NCBI GenBank assembly: GCA_022791755.1 | Contig: JAAVZR010000031.1 | Location: forward strand, 71,830 to 131,571 | Direction: 5' to 3' | Length of the DNA stretch: 59,742 nt | Origin: Lachnospiraceae bacterium | GTDB lineage: Bacteria; Bacillota; Clostridia; Lachnospirales; Lachnospiraceae | Notes under the pieces: generated by a model | Databases searched by the model: none | What the model was told of the DNA's origin: nothing | The model's input: the letters and a program-made list of their open reading frames with translations, nothing else | Shown: piece by piece, positions 17,065 to 26,413 of the stretch | Numbering within the stretch: position 1 is the first letter of the stretch | Layout: each line of letters opens with the position of its first letter | Made by a program: the position numbers and the translations under genes

Positions 17065-17943
17065 ATGGCAGATTTAACAGTATTGATCCTGACTAAAAAT
17101 GAAGAGAAAAATCTGAGAAAGTGTGTGGAGTCATTTAGAGGACTGGCTCGTCGTTTTGTGGTTGTGGACAGCTACAGTACGGATCAGACCGTGTCGCTGG
17201 CAAAGGAATTAGGAGCAGACGTATATGAGAATCCCTGGGTAAATTATGCAACGCAGTTTAACTGGGGGCTGGCAAATACGGATATTACAACGAAATGGAC
17301 AATGCGGTTTGATGCGGATGAAGAATTGACGCCGGAATTGGCGAAGGAGCTGGAGGAGAGGTTATCCGGTGTCGAAGAGGATGTGGTTGGAGTAGAGTGC
17401 AAACGGAGAATTCATTTTCTGCATCGCTGGATTCGTCATGGCGGTATTTATCCTACATGGGTGTTGCGGATCTTTCGCACAGGAAAAGCATACTGTGAGA
17501 AGACTGTGATGGACGAGCATATTATGGTAGATGAGGGAAAGGTCATTCGATTTGACAATGATTTTATAGATAATAACACAAAGGACATTGCCTGGTGGAT
17601 TGATAAACATAATTGGTATTCCGACCGGGAAGTGGTGGACTATATTTCTAAAAAAAGTCAGTTGGACGAGGGGAGTGTCCTGAAGCCTGACTTTTGGGGA
17701 AATCAGGCAGAGAGAAAACGCTGGATCAAATATATGGTCTATTATAAGACGCCTTTTATGCGCAGAGCGCATTGGTATTTTCTATACCGATATTTCATTA
17801 AGCTTGGTTTTTTGGACGGAAAAGAAGGGCTGATTTATCATTTTTTGCAGGGATACTGGTATCGTTTCCTGGTGGATGCAAAACTATATGAATATCAGAA
17901 TACGGATGTCGGTTTAAAAGATTCCGGCGCCCTGAAATCCTGA
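17065..17943 (+). CDS. GT2 family glycosyltransferase (WaaE/KdtX-like)
   Basis: A 292-residue transferase with LTVLILTKNEEKNLRKCVES, VVVDSYSTDQT, then WVNYATQFNWGL and MRFDADEELTPEL (metal site). These match the LPS beta-1,4-glucosyltransferase-like GT2 group. The C-terminal RRAHWYFLYRYFIKLGFLDGKEG is an amphipathic membrane-associating region typical of this group. It lies in the same operon, nine bases after the previous gene. Confidence 0.9.
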   Translation: MADLTVLILTKNEEKNLRKCVESFRGLARRFVVVDSYSTDQTVSLAKELGADVYENPWVNYATQFNWGLANTDITTKWTMRFDADEELTPELAKELEERLSGVEEDVVGVECKRRIHFLHRWIRHGGIYPTWVLRIFRTGKAYCEKTVMDEHIMVDEGKVIRFDNDFIDNNTKDIAWWIDKHNWYSDREVVDYISKKSQLDEGSVLKPDFWGNQAERKRWIKYMVYYKTPFMRRAHWYFLYRYFIKLGFLDGKEGLIYHFLQGYWYRFLVDAKLYEYQNTDVGLKDSGALKS

Positions 17944-17953
17944 GAGGAGTGCT

Positions 17954-18598
17954 ATGAGAAGAATACTGGTTTTGCTGCGAAACATTTTCAGTCTGCCGGG
18001 GCGGCTGCTGAGTAAGGTGTCCCTGTTTGCCGTGCTGCAGGAAGCGTCTGTGGATAAAAAAGCAGCAATTCACAGCGGAACTCGGTTTTACCGAAGCAGT
18101 ATTGGACGATACTCATATGTGGCAAGGGGATGTTTTGTGGCAGATACGGATATCGGCGCGTTTACGTCCATCGCCGGAAAATGTGAGATCGGGGGAACCG
18201 GCCATCCTCTGAACTGGGTCTCCACATCTCCTACATTTCATAAATGGGAGAATGTATTCGGAAGAAATTTTGCCAGACATGAGTTTGAAATTTTTCATAA
18301 GACAAGGATTGGAAATGATGTCTGGATCGGTACGGGCGCCCTGATTAAGGCGGGCGTGACCATAGCGGACGGAGCGGTAGTGGGGATGGGGGCAGTTGTT
18401 ACGAAAGATATAGGTCCTTATGAAATATGGGGAGGAAATCCGGCCCGATTGATCCGGAAACGATTTGATGATGACACAATAGAACGGCTGCTGCGGTTAC
18501 GCTGGTGGACGATGACAGAAGAAGAGATAGAAAAAGTGGCGCCATATGTGACAGATGTTCGGAGATTTTTGCAGGTAATGGAAGAAAAGCATGAGTAA
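17954..18598 (+). CDS. Hexapeptide-repeat O-acetyltransferase (CatB/XAT-like)
   Basis: A 214-residue left-handed beta-helix acyltransferase. Hexapeptide repeats are visible in RFYRSSIGRYSYVARGCFVA and again in NDVWIGTGALIKAGVTIADG, followed by GAVVTKDI and GGNPARLIRKRF, then an LRLRWW helix as in CatB-type enzymes. The catalytic histidine is probably in GHPLNW or RHEFEIFHK. It should acetylate a sugar of the repeat unit from acetyl-CoA; the acceptor is unknown. The end overlaps the next GT4 by eight bases. Confidence 0.88.
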   Translation: MRRILVLLRNIFSLPGRLLSKVSLFAVLQEASVDKKAAIHSGTRFYRSSIGRYSYVARGCFVADTDIGAFTSIAGKCEIGGTGHPLNWVSTSPTFHKWENVFGRNFARHEFEIFHKTRIGNDVWIGTGALIKAGVTIADGAVVGMGAVVTKDIGPYEIWGGNPARLIRKRFDDDTIERLLRLRWWTMTEEEIEKVAPYVTDVRRFLQVMEEKHE

Positions 18599-19670
18599 AA
18601 AGATATTGGTCATATCCAGCTATCCGGCGCCATATCGGGTCAGCGTGTTTCGCGGTTTGGCTGAGGTTTATGAAACAGAAGTTTTTTTTGAATTTATTAA
18701 GGATCAGAGCCGAAGCGCAGATTGGTTTGTAAGGGATACACGTTTTCATATATTGTGTGATGCGGATGCAAGAAAAAGATTTAAATTCTGTTTAAAACAT
18801 TTGAAAGAATATGATCTGGTATTGGCCTATGATTATAATAATCGAAATGCCATGAGTTTAATGTTTCGATGTATGGTACGGCAAGTTCCCTATTGCATTA
18901 ATTGCGACGGGGCGTTTATTCATTCCCATTGGCTGAAAGACCGAATAAAAAGGCTGTTTATTTCCCGGGCCGCAGCCTGCTTTGCCAGCGGAGAATACGC
19001 GGGCCGATATTTCAGACATTATGGCGCAAAGAAAGAAAGAATCTATTACCATCGCTTTACTTCTCTTTCGGAAGAGGATATCTGTAAGTCGCAGGCTTCA
19101 AAAGAGGAAAAGGAACATAGGAAAAAAAGTCTGGGACTGACACAGGAAAGAATGGTTCTCACGATAGGACAGTTCATTCCGAGAAAGGGCATTGATATTT
19201 TGCTGAAAGCATGGAAGGCCCTGGACAGGACTGCCTGGCTTGTGATAGTAGGCGGGGGGGAACTGGAAGAAGAGTATATGAGGATAGTGGAAGAAGAAGG
19301 CTTTCAGCATGTGATCCTCAGAGGATTCATGAAAAAAGAAGAGATTTTCTCTTATTATCGTGCCAGTGACGTATTTGTGCTGCCGACCAGAGAAGATATC
19401 TGGGGATTAGTAATAAATGAAGCAATGGCATGCGGGCTGCCGGTTGTGGCAACGGACCGTTGTATTGCGGCCAAAGAACTGATTCAAAATGACGAAAATG
19501 GGTATGTGGTGCCGGCAGAAAATCCACAGGCATTAAGAGACGCGCTTCAAAAGGTTCTGAGCGATGAGGGGCTGAGAGAACGTATGGGCGTTAATAATTT
19601 GAAGAAAATAAATGGCTGTACGATAGATGCGATTGTCAAAAAACATATAGAGGTAATTGATACATTATGA
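18591..19670 (+). CDS. GT4 family glycosyltransferase
   Basis: A 359-residue GT-B enzyme. The N-terminal ISSYPAPYRVSVFRGLAEVYE is typical of the group, GQFIPRKGIDILLKAW starts the donor-binding domain, and EDIWGLVINEAMACGLPVVAT is the EX7E nucleotide-sugar site. It lies between an acetyltransferase and a GT2 with overlapping ends on both sides, so it is part of the same translational unit. It probably uses a UDP- or GDP-sugar at the inner membrane face. Confidence 0.92.
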   Translation: MSKKILVISSYPAPYRVSVFRGLAEVYETEVFFEFIKDQSRSADWFVRDTRFHILCDADARKRFKFCLKHLKEYDLVLAYDYNNRNAMSLMFRCMVRQVPYCINCDGAFIHSHWLKDRIKRLFISRAAACFASGEYAGRYFRHYGAKKERIYYHRFTSLSEEDICKSQASKEEKEHRKKSLGLTQERMVLTIGQFIPRKGIDILLKAWKALDRTAWLVIVGGGELEEEYMRIVEEEGFQHVILRGFMKKEEIFSYYRASDVFVLPTREDIWGLVINEAMACGLPVVATDRCIAAKELIQNDENGYVVPAENPQALRDALQKVLSDEGLRERMGVNNLKKINGCTIDAIVKKHIEVIDTL

Positions 19671-20494
19671 TTCATGTGGTAACGGCAGTGCATAACCGTC
19701 TGAGAATAACAGAAAAGTTTGTGGAGTCTCTGAAGCGGCAGACGTATGGAAATATTCACCTGCTCCTGATTGACGATGGTTCAGATGACGGAACAGATGA
19801 AATGATTCGCACACAGCTGCCTGGAAGTACGATATTGTACGGCGATGGCAGCTTGTGGTGGGCGGGAGCGCTGCATAAAGCGTGGCAGTGGATTTGCCTG
19901 AATGCGGAGGATATCGATGCTGTATTGATTACAAATGATGATACAGAATATCCGGAAGATTATATTGCCGCAGGAATTGCCCAGGTAAAGGAAAATCCGA
20001 ATACATTGATTGCCGGCTGCGGATATGGAAAGCAAAGCGGTATATTGCTGGACGGCGCTTTTGAGCATTCTTTTATTGATGGGACAGGAAAATTGCTGGA
20101 GCCGGACAGTACGGGAAACTGTGCGTCTACCAGAAGCCTTTTTCTTACGGCGGGAATGTGGAAAAGAATCGGAGGTATGCATCCCAGGTTATTGCCTCAT
20201 TATTTCTCGGATTTTGAATTTACGATCCGTGCGCATAGATTGGGGATGGAAATAAAAAATCCGGGGGTACTGAAGTTCTGCTTTGACGAAGGCGCCACGG
20301 GAGACAACCGGTATGAGAATCTGACGGTTACCAAAATGTTTGGGAAACGTTCGGGTTGTAATCCCATATATCGAATTTCTTTTATTCTTTTATCAACGCC
20401 TTTGCCGTATATACCGGTTCATTTGTATCATCAGTTGGTTCGCTATCTTAAAAAGGCAGGATATTTTATTCATATTGTGAAGAGGAGAAAATAG
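19667..20494 (+). CDS. GT2 family glycosyltransferase, rhamnosyltransferase-like
   Basis: A 275-residue GT-A enzyme. TAVHNRLRITEKFVESLKRQ, LLIDDGSDDGT, YGDGSLWWAGALHKAW and LITNDDTEYPEDY match the WbbL/RfbF-like group, whose members often transfer rhamnose. FSDFEFTIRAHRLG is the second conserved acidic region. A four-base overlap (ATGA) couples it to the GT4 upstream. Rhamnose as donor would fit the rmlC gene in the window but is not shown. Confidence 0.88.
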   Translation: MIHVVTAVHNRLRITEKFVESLKRQTYGNIHLLLIDDGSDDGTDEMIRTQLPGSTILYGDGSLWWAGALHKAWQWICLNAEDIDAVLITNDDTEYPEDYIAAGIAQVKENPNTLIAGCGYGKQSGILLDGAFEHSFIDGTGKLLEPDSTGNCASTRSLFLTAGMWKRIGGMHPRLLPHYFSDFEFTIRAHRLGMEIKNPGVLKFCFDEGATGDNRYENLTVTKMFGKRSGCNPIYRISFILLSTPLPYIPVHLYHQLVRYLKKAGYFIHIVKRRK

Positions 20495-20502
20495 GCTGTC
20501 AA

Positions 20503-21591
20503 ATGGAAATTTATTTACTGGTGTTGGGACTTATCATTTTCCTTAGTATCCTCATCGAAACGGGAAAGCAGGCGCAGGTCCGCTGCGTTTTTGTGATCAG
20601 AGGCAGAGAATATTCTGTGGCTCCGCTGAATAGTCTCTGGATACTGATTGCCGCTGTCTTTGTTGTCTTTGGCGGTATACGCTATGGAATCGGCGACGAT
20701 TACTTCGGATACCGTATGATGTTTGAGGATCTGTGCGCAAATTGGAACGATCCGGCAAGAGCAGGAACCGAGCAGGGATTCGTATGGCTGAATCGTCTTC
20801 TGTCTCTTTATACACAGAATGCCGACTGGCTTATATTTGTTACGAATGCCATTATCAGTTTGGCGGGGGTCTGGTGTATCCGCCGGTTCTCTAAATTTCC
20901 GCCGGTCAGCCTGTTCATATTTTTCACCACGATTTACTATCAGGGATTTAATCTGGTGAGGCAGGGGATGGCAGCCGCTATGATTTTTTTAGCGTTTGGA
21001 TATATCCGGGAGAGAAATTGGATCAGAGGGTTGTTCTGGACAATACTGGCGTTTTATTTTCATAAAACATCTCTGATTATGCTGCCGCTATTCCTTATGA
21101 TGTCGCTGCACTACAATCCGGTATTTTATCTGCTTTATTTTGTGGTATCCTGTGCCTGCTTTTTGCTCAAGGAGAATATTTCTGATTTGTTATTGACATT
21201 TTATCCTTATGCTGCGCGGGATGGAGCAGATTACATGTACGGTTCCATGTCTCCGACGCAGATTGCGTTATCCGGAATATATCTGGCGTTGTCCCTGGTA
21301 TACTATAAACCATTGCTGCAACGGGATAAGAGAAATATTTTTTATATCAATTTTACCATTTTGATGTTTGGCCTGTATAGCTGCTTTTACTGGGTACCCA
21401 TGTGGGGGCGCTTGCAGCTGTATTTTATCTGCCTGTATGCGTTGATCATTCCGGAAATCGTATCCTGCGAGGAGGACAAGCGGCTTCGCGCCTTATATTA
21501 TCTGGTGATATGGGGGCTTCTGATTTTCTTTTACATCGTCCCCATGGCATTATATGGGGTGACATGGCCGTACCGGTCACTATTTGGGTGA
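20503..21591 (+). CDS. EpsG-family polysaccharide polymerase (Wzy-like)
   Basis: A 362-residue protein with about ten membrane helices. GGIRYGIGDDYFGYRMMFED, EQGFVWLNRLL, YYQGFNLVRQGMAAAMIF and FHKTSLIMLPLFL are EpsG/Wzy_C signatures. It should join flipped repeat units on the outer side of the membrane. It lies within the glycosyltransferase run. A second, unrelated polymerase candidate lies at 50675, so the locus may build two chains or form two linkages. Confidence 0.9.
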   Translation: MEIYLLVLGLIIFLSILIETGKQAQVRCVFVIRGREYSVAPLNSLWILIAAVFVVFGGIRYGIGDDYFGYRMMFEDLCANWNDPARAGTEQGFVWLNRLLSLYTQNADWLIFVTNAIISLAGVWCIRRFSKFPPVSLFIFFTTIYYQGFNLVRQGMAAAMIFLAFGYIRERNWIRGLFWTILAFYFHKTSLIMLPLFLMMSLHYNPVFYLLYFVVSCACFLLKENISDLLLTFYPYAARDGADYMYGSMSPTQIALSGIYLALSLVYYKPLLQRDKRNIFYINFTILMFGLYSCFYWVPMWGRLQLYFICLYALIIPEIVSCEEDKRLRALYYLVIWGLLIFFYIVPMALYGVTWPYRSLFG

Positions 21592-21604
21592 GGAGAATGA
21601 AAAT

Positions 21605-22507
21605 ATGAATTATGTATACCCAAAGCTTTCCGAACATGATTTGCTTTTTGTCCGGTTAGGAGGAGCGGGATTGGGAAACATCCTGTTTGCCTATGCCAGA
21701 GCGGTAGTTTATGCCCAGAAACATCACTGCCAGCTGATCTGGCCTACCTGGGCCAGTATTAAACTGGGGCCATTCCTTCGGGGAGAGACGGACAAGCGTT
21801 TCTATGGGGATTTATTTGAGAACCGTTGCGGGGCAAAAGACGGCCTGTCTAAAGTGATAAAGCTTTTTACAACACGGCATGAAAGGGAAAACGCGGCAGA
21901 GAGCCTGGAAGGACGGGATAATGTAACGGTGTATTTTGAAGGTCTGGACGGATGCTTTGAGCCGGTTCTGTATGATTATGAGCTGATAAGAGGCCATTTG
22001 TTTGGAAATCTGAAAAAGAAAAATCGGGCGGCGCTTTCGTTTGACTTTACAAATTCCATTGGCGTGCATATACGGCTGGGGGATTTCTCCCGGGTGACAG
22101 AGGAGGAAGTCAGAGCCGGAAGGCATGACAGCTCTTTGCCGGTCGAATGGTACGTAAGGGTGATTCGTCAGGTTTTGCGGTATGCCGGAGAAGATAAGAA
22201 GGTCTGGATCTTTTCAGACGGTACGGACAGGGAGCTGGAACCGGTACTGCAAATTCCGCAGGCGAAGAGGATTACCTTTGGAACCAGCATTGCCGATATT
22301 GCTGCATTGTCGAGAGTACCGCTTTTTATTGCCTCAGGTTCCTCCTTTTCCATGTGGGCCCGTTTTTTGGGGCGTATGAGCTGTATCTGTTATACAAACC
22401 AGATAAAGCAGAGATTGCTGACATCGCAGGAAAACAGTTTCGAATATGAGACCACAGGCGAGATTGAAGAAGAAATCGGCAGAAGGATAGCGGAAATATT
22501 CAGGTGA
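21605..22507 (+). CDS. GT11-like (alpha-1,2-fucosyltransferase-type) glycosyltransferase
   Basis: A 300-residue protein with the GT11 signature VHIRLGDFSR (HxRxGD) and an N-terminal GGAGLGNILFAYARAVVYAQ. The later WIFSDG, FGTSIADIAALSR and IASGSSFSMWARFLG also match GT11 and related GT-B fucosyltransferases. I chose ATG 21605, ten bases after GAGGAG. No GDP-fucose biosynthesis gene is present in the window, so the donor may come from elsewhere or may not be fucose. Confidence 0.85.
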   Translation: MNYVYPKLSEHDLLFVRLGGAGLGNILFAYARAVVYAQKHHCQLIWPTWASIKLGPFLRGETDKRFYGDLFENRCGAKDGLSKVIKLFTTRHERENAAESLEGRDNVTVYFEGLDGCFEPVLYDYELIRGHLFGNLKKKNRAALSFDFTNSIGVHIRLGDFSRVTEEEVRAGRHDSSLPVEWYVRVIRQVLRYAGEDKKVWIFSDGTDRELEPVLQIPQAKRITFGTSIADIAALSRVPLFIASGSSFSMWARFLGRMSCICYTNQIKQRLLTSQENSFEYETTGEIEEEIGRRIAEIFR

Positions 22508-22511
22508 TGGT

Positions 22512-23093
22512 ATGATAATAAAAAAGATCTGGCAGGGGATAAAAGACGGGTATGAAGGCTTCATAAATCTGGTTATATTAAAATACCGGGGAGTTCGTCG
22601 GGAAGAAAACGTAAAGATTCATGGAATCATAAAGATTTATGGCCATGGGACGATTAAAATAGGGAAAAATACTATCATTAATTCTTCTATGGACGCAAAT
22701 CCCATCGGAGGAGACAGCAGAACCATCTTTTCCCTGAAAAGTGATGCAGAGCTTTCCATCGGCGAGGATTCGGGGATATCGAATACGGCGATTGTATGTC
22801 ATAGCAGGGTGACGATAGGCAGCAGGGTAAGGATCGGTGGAGGAACAAAGATTTATGACACGGATTTCCACTCTCTGTCCTTTGAAGAGAGGATGGACTA
22901 CGCTACGGAGACGGTAAATACAAAACCGGTATCTATTGAGGACGATGCCTTTGTGGGTGCACACTGTATTATTTTAAAAGGAGTCCGGATCGGACAGCGA
23001 AGCATTGTGGGGGCCGGATCCGTGGTGACAAAGGAAATACCGGATGATGAGGTATGGGCAGGGAATCCGGCCCGGTTCATTCGCAGACTGTAA
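22512..23093 (+). CDS. Hexapeptide-repeat O-acetyltransferase (WcaF/maltose acetyltransferase-like)
   Basis: A 193-residue left-handed beta-helix protein. IKIYGHGTIKIGKNTIINSS begins the coils, IYDTDFHSLSFEERMDYAT contains the family histidine, and DDAFVGAHCIILKGVRIGQR, GAGSVVTKEI and VWAGNPARFIRRL end it. It should O-acetylate a sugar of the chain in the cytoplasm. It starts four bases after the GT11 gene, which suggests, without proof, that the two act on neighbouring sites. Confidence 0.88.
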   Translation: MIIKKIWQGIKDGYEGFINLVILKYRGVRREENVKIHGIIKIYGHGTIKIGKNTIINSSMDANPIGGDSRTIFSLKSDAELSIGEDSGISNTAIVCHSRVTIGSRVRIGGGTKIYDTDFHSLSFEERMDYATETVNTKPVSIEDDAFVGAHCIILKGVRIGQRSIVGAGSVVTKEIPDDEVWAGNPARFIRRL

Positions 23094-23115
23094 CGGCGTA
23101 AGGCAGGGAGAGAAG

Positions 23116-24432
23116 ATGAGGATTTTATGGGTATGTAACATTGCATTGCCGCAGATAGCCAGGTGTATGCCGGAAATAAATATGCCTACAGGCGGGGGAT
23201 GGATGACGGGTTTTCTTGAGGGCGTGCTGTGCTGTCCGGATATTGAACTGGGAATCTGTTTTCCGAGAGTCGGGACAGCCGGTGTGTCGGAGGGACAGGC
23301 TGACGGATTTTGCTTTTATAGTTTTGGACCTGTGATAAAGGCGCCTGAGAAATATGACAGTGCGGTTGAGGAACAGATGAAAGAAATTATCCGTCGTTTT
23401 GATCCGGATATTTTACATGTGTTTGGGACTGAATTTGCCCACAGTCTGGCCGCAGTGAGGGCTTTTGCCAGACCCTTAGCTACCGTTATCAATATACAGG
23501 GACTGGTATCCATATATGCCAGGCATTTTATGGGAGATGTGCCGGGATGGGTACAGAGGGGATTTACATTGCGGGATTTGCTGCGGTGGGATAACCTGAG
23601 TATTCAACAGAAAAAGTTTGTAAAAAGGGGAGAGTTTGAGAAAGAGGCTTTGCGTTTAAGCGGAAATGTAATTGGCCGCACGGATTGGGACCGGGCCTGT
23701 TCAAAACAGATGAATCCGGATATCCGATATTTTTTTCTGAATGAGACATTGCGAGACAGCTTTTATATGGGAAAGTGGGAGATAGAGAGCTGTGATCCCC
23801 ACCGTATTTTTGTCAGTTTGAGTCAGGCGAGCTTTCCGATCAAAGGCTTACATTATGTACTGGAAGCAGTCCGTATGCTGGCGGAAGAATTTCATGATAT
23901 ACACCTGTATGTGGCAGGAAACGATATAACCAGAGGGTTCTCGGCAACATTTCAGGACAGGCTGAAATTGTCCATATATGGAAAATATATCATAAAAACA
24001 ATAGAGGAATACGGACTGAGGAGTCGGGTTACATTTCTTGGGTTCTGCAATGAACAGCAGATGAAAGAACAATATGTAAGCTGTCGGGTATTTGTCTCGC
24101 CGTCTACGATTGAAAACGAGTCCAATTCCGTCAGTGAAGCAAAGATATTGGGAGTTCCGGTGGTGGCTTCTTTTGTAGGCGGAGTGACAGGTCGGATTTC
24201 TCACGGAGAAGATGGGTTCTTATATCAGCACGATGCGCCTTACATGCTGGCTTATTACGTAAGAAAGCTGTTTATGGAAGATGAACTGGCAGGGATGCTT
24301 TCAGAAAATGCCCGGCAAAATGCCCAAAGGCTTCATGACAGAGAGAAAAACAGGCAGAGGGCACTGGAAATATATGAACAGATTTTTGAGCAGACAGGAA
24401 AAGGAGGCACTCATGAGCCTAAAACCATTTAA
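23116..24432 (+). CDS. GT4 family glycosyltransferase
   Basis: A 438-residue GT-B enzyme. MRILWVCNIALP at the start, DILHVFGTEFAHSLAAV in the acceptor domain, FVSLSQASFPIKGLHYVLEA and ENESNSVSEAKILGVPVVAS (EX7E) in the donor domain are clear. ATG 23116 follows GGGAGAGAAG. The last 20 bases overlap the next gene, whose ribosome binding site AAGGAGG lies within this CDS. Donor and acceptor are unknown. Confidence 0.9.
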   Translation: MRILWVCNIALPQIARCMPEINMPTGGGWMTGFLEGVLCCPDIELGICFPRVGTAGVSEGQADGFCFYSFGPVIKAPEKYDSAVEEQMKEIIRRFDPDILHVFGTEFAHSLAAVRAFARPLATVINIQGLVSIYARHFMGDVPGWVQRGFTLRDLLRWDNLSIQQKKFVKRGEFEKEALRLSGNVIGRTDWDRACSKQMNPDIRYFFLNETLRDSFYMGKWEIESCDPHRIFVSLSQASFPIKGLHYVLEAVRMLAEEFHDIHLYVAGNDITRGFSATFQDRLKLSIYGKYIIKTIEEYGLRSRVTFLGFCNEQQMKEQYVSCRVFVSPSTIENESNSVSEAKILGVPVVASFVGGVTGRISHGEDGFLYQHDAPYMLAYYVRKLFMEDELAGMLSENARQNAQRLHDREKNRQRALEIYEQIFEQTGKGGTHEPKTI

Positions 24433-25435
24433 GACTGATATTGCGGTGCTTTGCATTTTTTTTACACGGGACGATAAATTCGGAAAGGTTTTTGAGCAGA
24501 TCCGAAAAGCGAGACCCAGTAAGCTCTTTTTATATCAGGATGGTCCCAGAAAGGGAAGGAAGGACGACTGGGAGAATATTTTGAAATGCCGTAAACTGAC
24601 GGAGAATATTGATTGGGAATGTGAGGTTCACACCAAATTTCAGGAGACTAATGTGGGCTGTGACCCTTCGGAATATATTGCCCTGACCTGGATGTTTGAA
24701 TATGTGGATAAGGGAATTATTTTAGAGGACGATGATGTTCCGGCACAGAGTTTTTTTCCGTTTTGTAAAGAATTGCTGGACCGGTATGAGAATGATAATC
24801 GTATTTTTATGATTGCGGGAACGAACCAGTTGGGCAGATATAACGATGATTACGCGGACTACTTTTTTGCGGAGCGCTCAGGGATATGGGGCTGGGCGAC
24901 CTGGAAGCGCTGTGTGGATATGCTGGATACGCAATATACGTTTTTAGACAACGAATATACGAAAAAGCAGTTGCGCCGGTACACAGAGGCGTTTGATGAG
25001 AAGGTGAAGGTATGCCAGTGGCATAAGAGCACCGGAAAAGAATACTATGAATCTATTATATGGAATACCAAGCATACCAATCATATGCTGGATATTGTGG
25101 TCTCGAAAAATCAGATTTCCAATATAGGGATCGGCGCAGGGGGCACCCATGGCGGCGGCGGAATGGAGATGATTCCCAACGGAATCAAAAGACTGTTTTA
25201 CTCTGAAACCTATGAGTTAACATTCCCTTTGCGGCATCCGCAGCATGTGGTGGCAGATGCCGGCTATGTGAAAAAAATTGTCAGAATTCTGGGAGAGGGA
25301 CATCCCATGGTACTTCTTTGGAGGAGTATAGAGGGAGGGCTGAAAGGATTTTGGTATGCGGATAAAGAAGCGCGCAAACAAAAGCTTGCGCGCCTGCCGA
25401 ATACGTTAAGGAAACTGTGTTCTCCAGTAAAATAG
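24413..25435 (+). CDS. GT-A fold glycosyltransferase-like protein (HlpA-like)
   Basis: A 340-residue cytoplasmic protein. DIAVLCIFFTRDDKFGKVFEQI, KLFLYQDGPRKGRKDD, ETNVGCDPSEYIALTWMFEY and GIILEDDDVP (EDDD metal site) resemble a GT-A fold of the GNT-I/GT13-like type that is often misnamed haemolytic protein HlpA. The later ERSGIWGWATWKRC and GGTHGGGG segments are also family features. ATG 24413 follows AAGGAGG. The exact sugar is unknown. Confidence 0.8.
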   Translation: MSLKPFKTDIAVLCIFFTRDDKFGKVFEQIRKARPSKLFLYQDGPRKGRKDDWENILKCRKLTENIDWECEVHTKFQETNVGCDPSEYIALTWMFEYVDKGIILEDDDVPAQSFFPFCKELLDRYENDNRIFMIAGTNQLGRYNDDYADYFFAERSGIWGWATWKRCVDMLDTQYTFLDNEYTKKQLRRYTEAFDEKVKVCQWHKSTGKEYYESIIWNTKHTNHMLDIVVSKNQISNIGIGAGGTHGGGGMEMIPNGIKRLFYSETYELTFPLRHPQHVVADAGYVKKIVRILGEGHPMVLLWRSIEGGLKGFWYADKEARKQKLARLPNTLRKLCSPVK

Positions 25436-25448
25436 ACGGAGGTATCTC

Positions 25449-26390
25449 ATGCACGCACAAGAAAGTATACGTTACATGTCCTACTATGTGGGAGAAGGGG
25501 TTCGCCATGTGCTTAAAATAAAGAGAGCTCCAAAGTGTGATAATGTGCATTATCTGGATCTGTACCATGCAAATGAATTCATTCAGGACGCGGTTCTGTC
25601 CGGAGCTTCTTTTATGGCGGCCCGGTTTGGCAGCGGGGAGATGCGTGCTTTCTTGAAAACGATTGAGGTCAGGCTGGGATTACGCCGCCGTATTCCGGAG
25701 CAGAATATGGATTCGCTTTGTATTAACGCGGGTTTCTTTCCGCGGGATCAGGAATTGGCTCTGCGGTTTGGTGAAGAGATGGAGCGGGCCTGCCGGCAGG
25801 TGGATTTACTCGCGGTATGGAATTCACTGCCCATGGAGAATTATGTGAACGACATATTTGTGCCGCAGGCAAGGCAGTGTTTTCTGGGGGATATCGAGCC
25901 TTTCTTCGCAGAGAATCCATGGACTCGGGCGTTGAGGGGAAAAAAGGTATTGGTCATTCATCCGTTTGAGGATTCGATACGCAGTCAGTATGAAAAACGG
26001 AGGGAGCTTTTTGAGGCCGGAGAAATCCTGCCGGATTTTGAGTTATATACGCTGAAGGCAGTGCAGACCATAGGGGATGAGCAGGATGAAAGGTTTCAAA
26101 CCTGGTTTGATGCTCTTGACTATATGGAGAATCAGGCGATGTCATTTGATTTTGACGTGGCGATTATCGGGTGTGGCGCCTACGGCTTTCCCCTGGCGGC
26201 AAGGCTGAAATCCAGAGGAAAATGTGCGATTCATATGGGAGGTGTGACACAGATACTGTTCGGAATACGGGGAAGCCGCTGGGATGCGAAGCCGGAATAC
26301 CGGGATATGGTGAACGATGCATGGTGCAGGCCGGATATCAGCGAACAGCCGGAGAGCCGCCGGCAGATTGAGGGCGCCTGTTACTGGTAG
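25449..26390 (+). CDS. GT-D fold glycosyltransferase-like protein
   Basis: A 313-residue protein. AARFGSGEMRAF aligns with the GT-D (DUF1792-type) motif usually written RxGDGE, and GKKVLVIHPFEDSIRSQYEK plus VAIIGCGAYGFPLAARLKSRG, HMGG and QILFG are conserved second-half features. The aspartate of the DGE metal motif is serine here, which is also seen in some branches of the fold as I recall them. A GGAGG site precedes ATG 25449. It probably adds a sugar in the cytoplasm; specificity cannot be read. Confidence 0.78.
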   Translation: MHAQESIRYMSYYVGEGVRHVLKIKRAPKCDNVHYLDLYHANEFIQDAVLSGASFMAARFGSGEMRAFLKTIEVRLGLRRRIPEQNMDSLCINAGFFPRDQELALRFGEEMERACRQVDLLAVWNSLPMENYVNDIFVPQARQCFLGDIEPFFAENPWTRALRGKKVLVIHPFEDSIRSQYEKRRELFEAGEILPDFELYTLKAVQTIGDEQDERFQTWFDALDYMENQAMSFDFDVAIIGCGAYGFPLAARLKSRGKCAIHMGGVTQILFGIRGSRWDAKPEYRDMVNDAWCRPDISEQPESRRQIEGACYW

Positions 26391-26413
26391 GCTAAAAGGA
26401 GGACGGAACAGGA

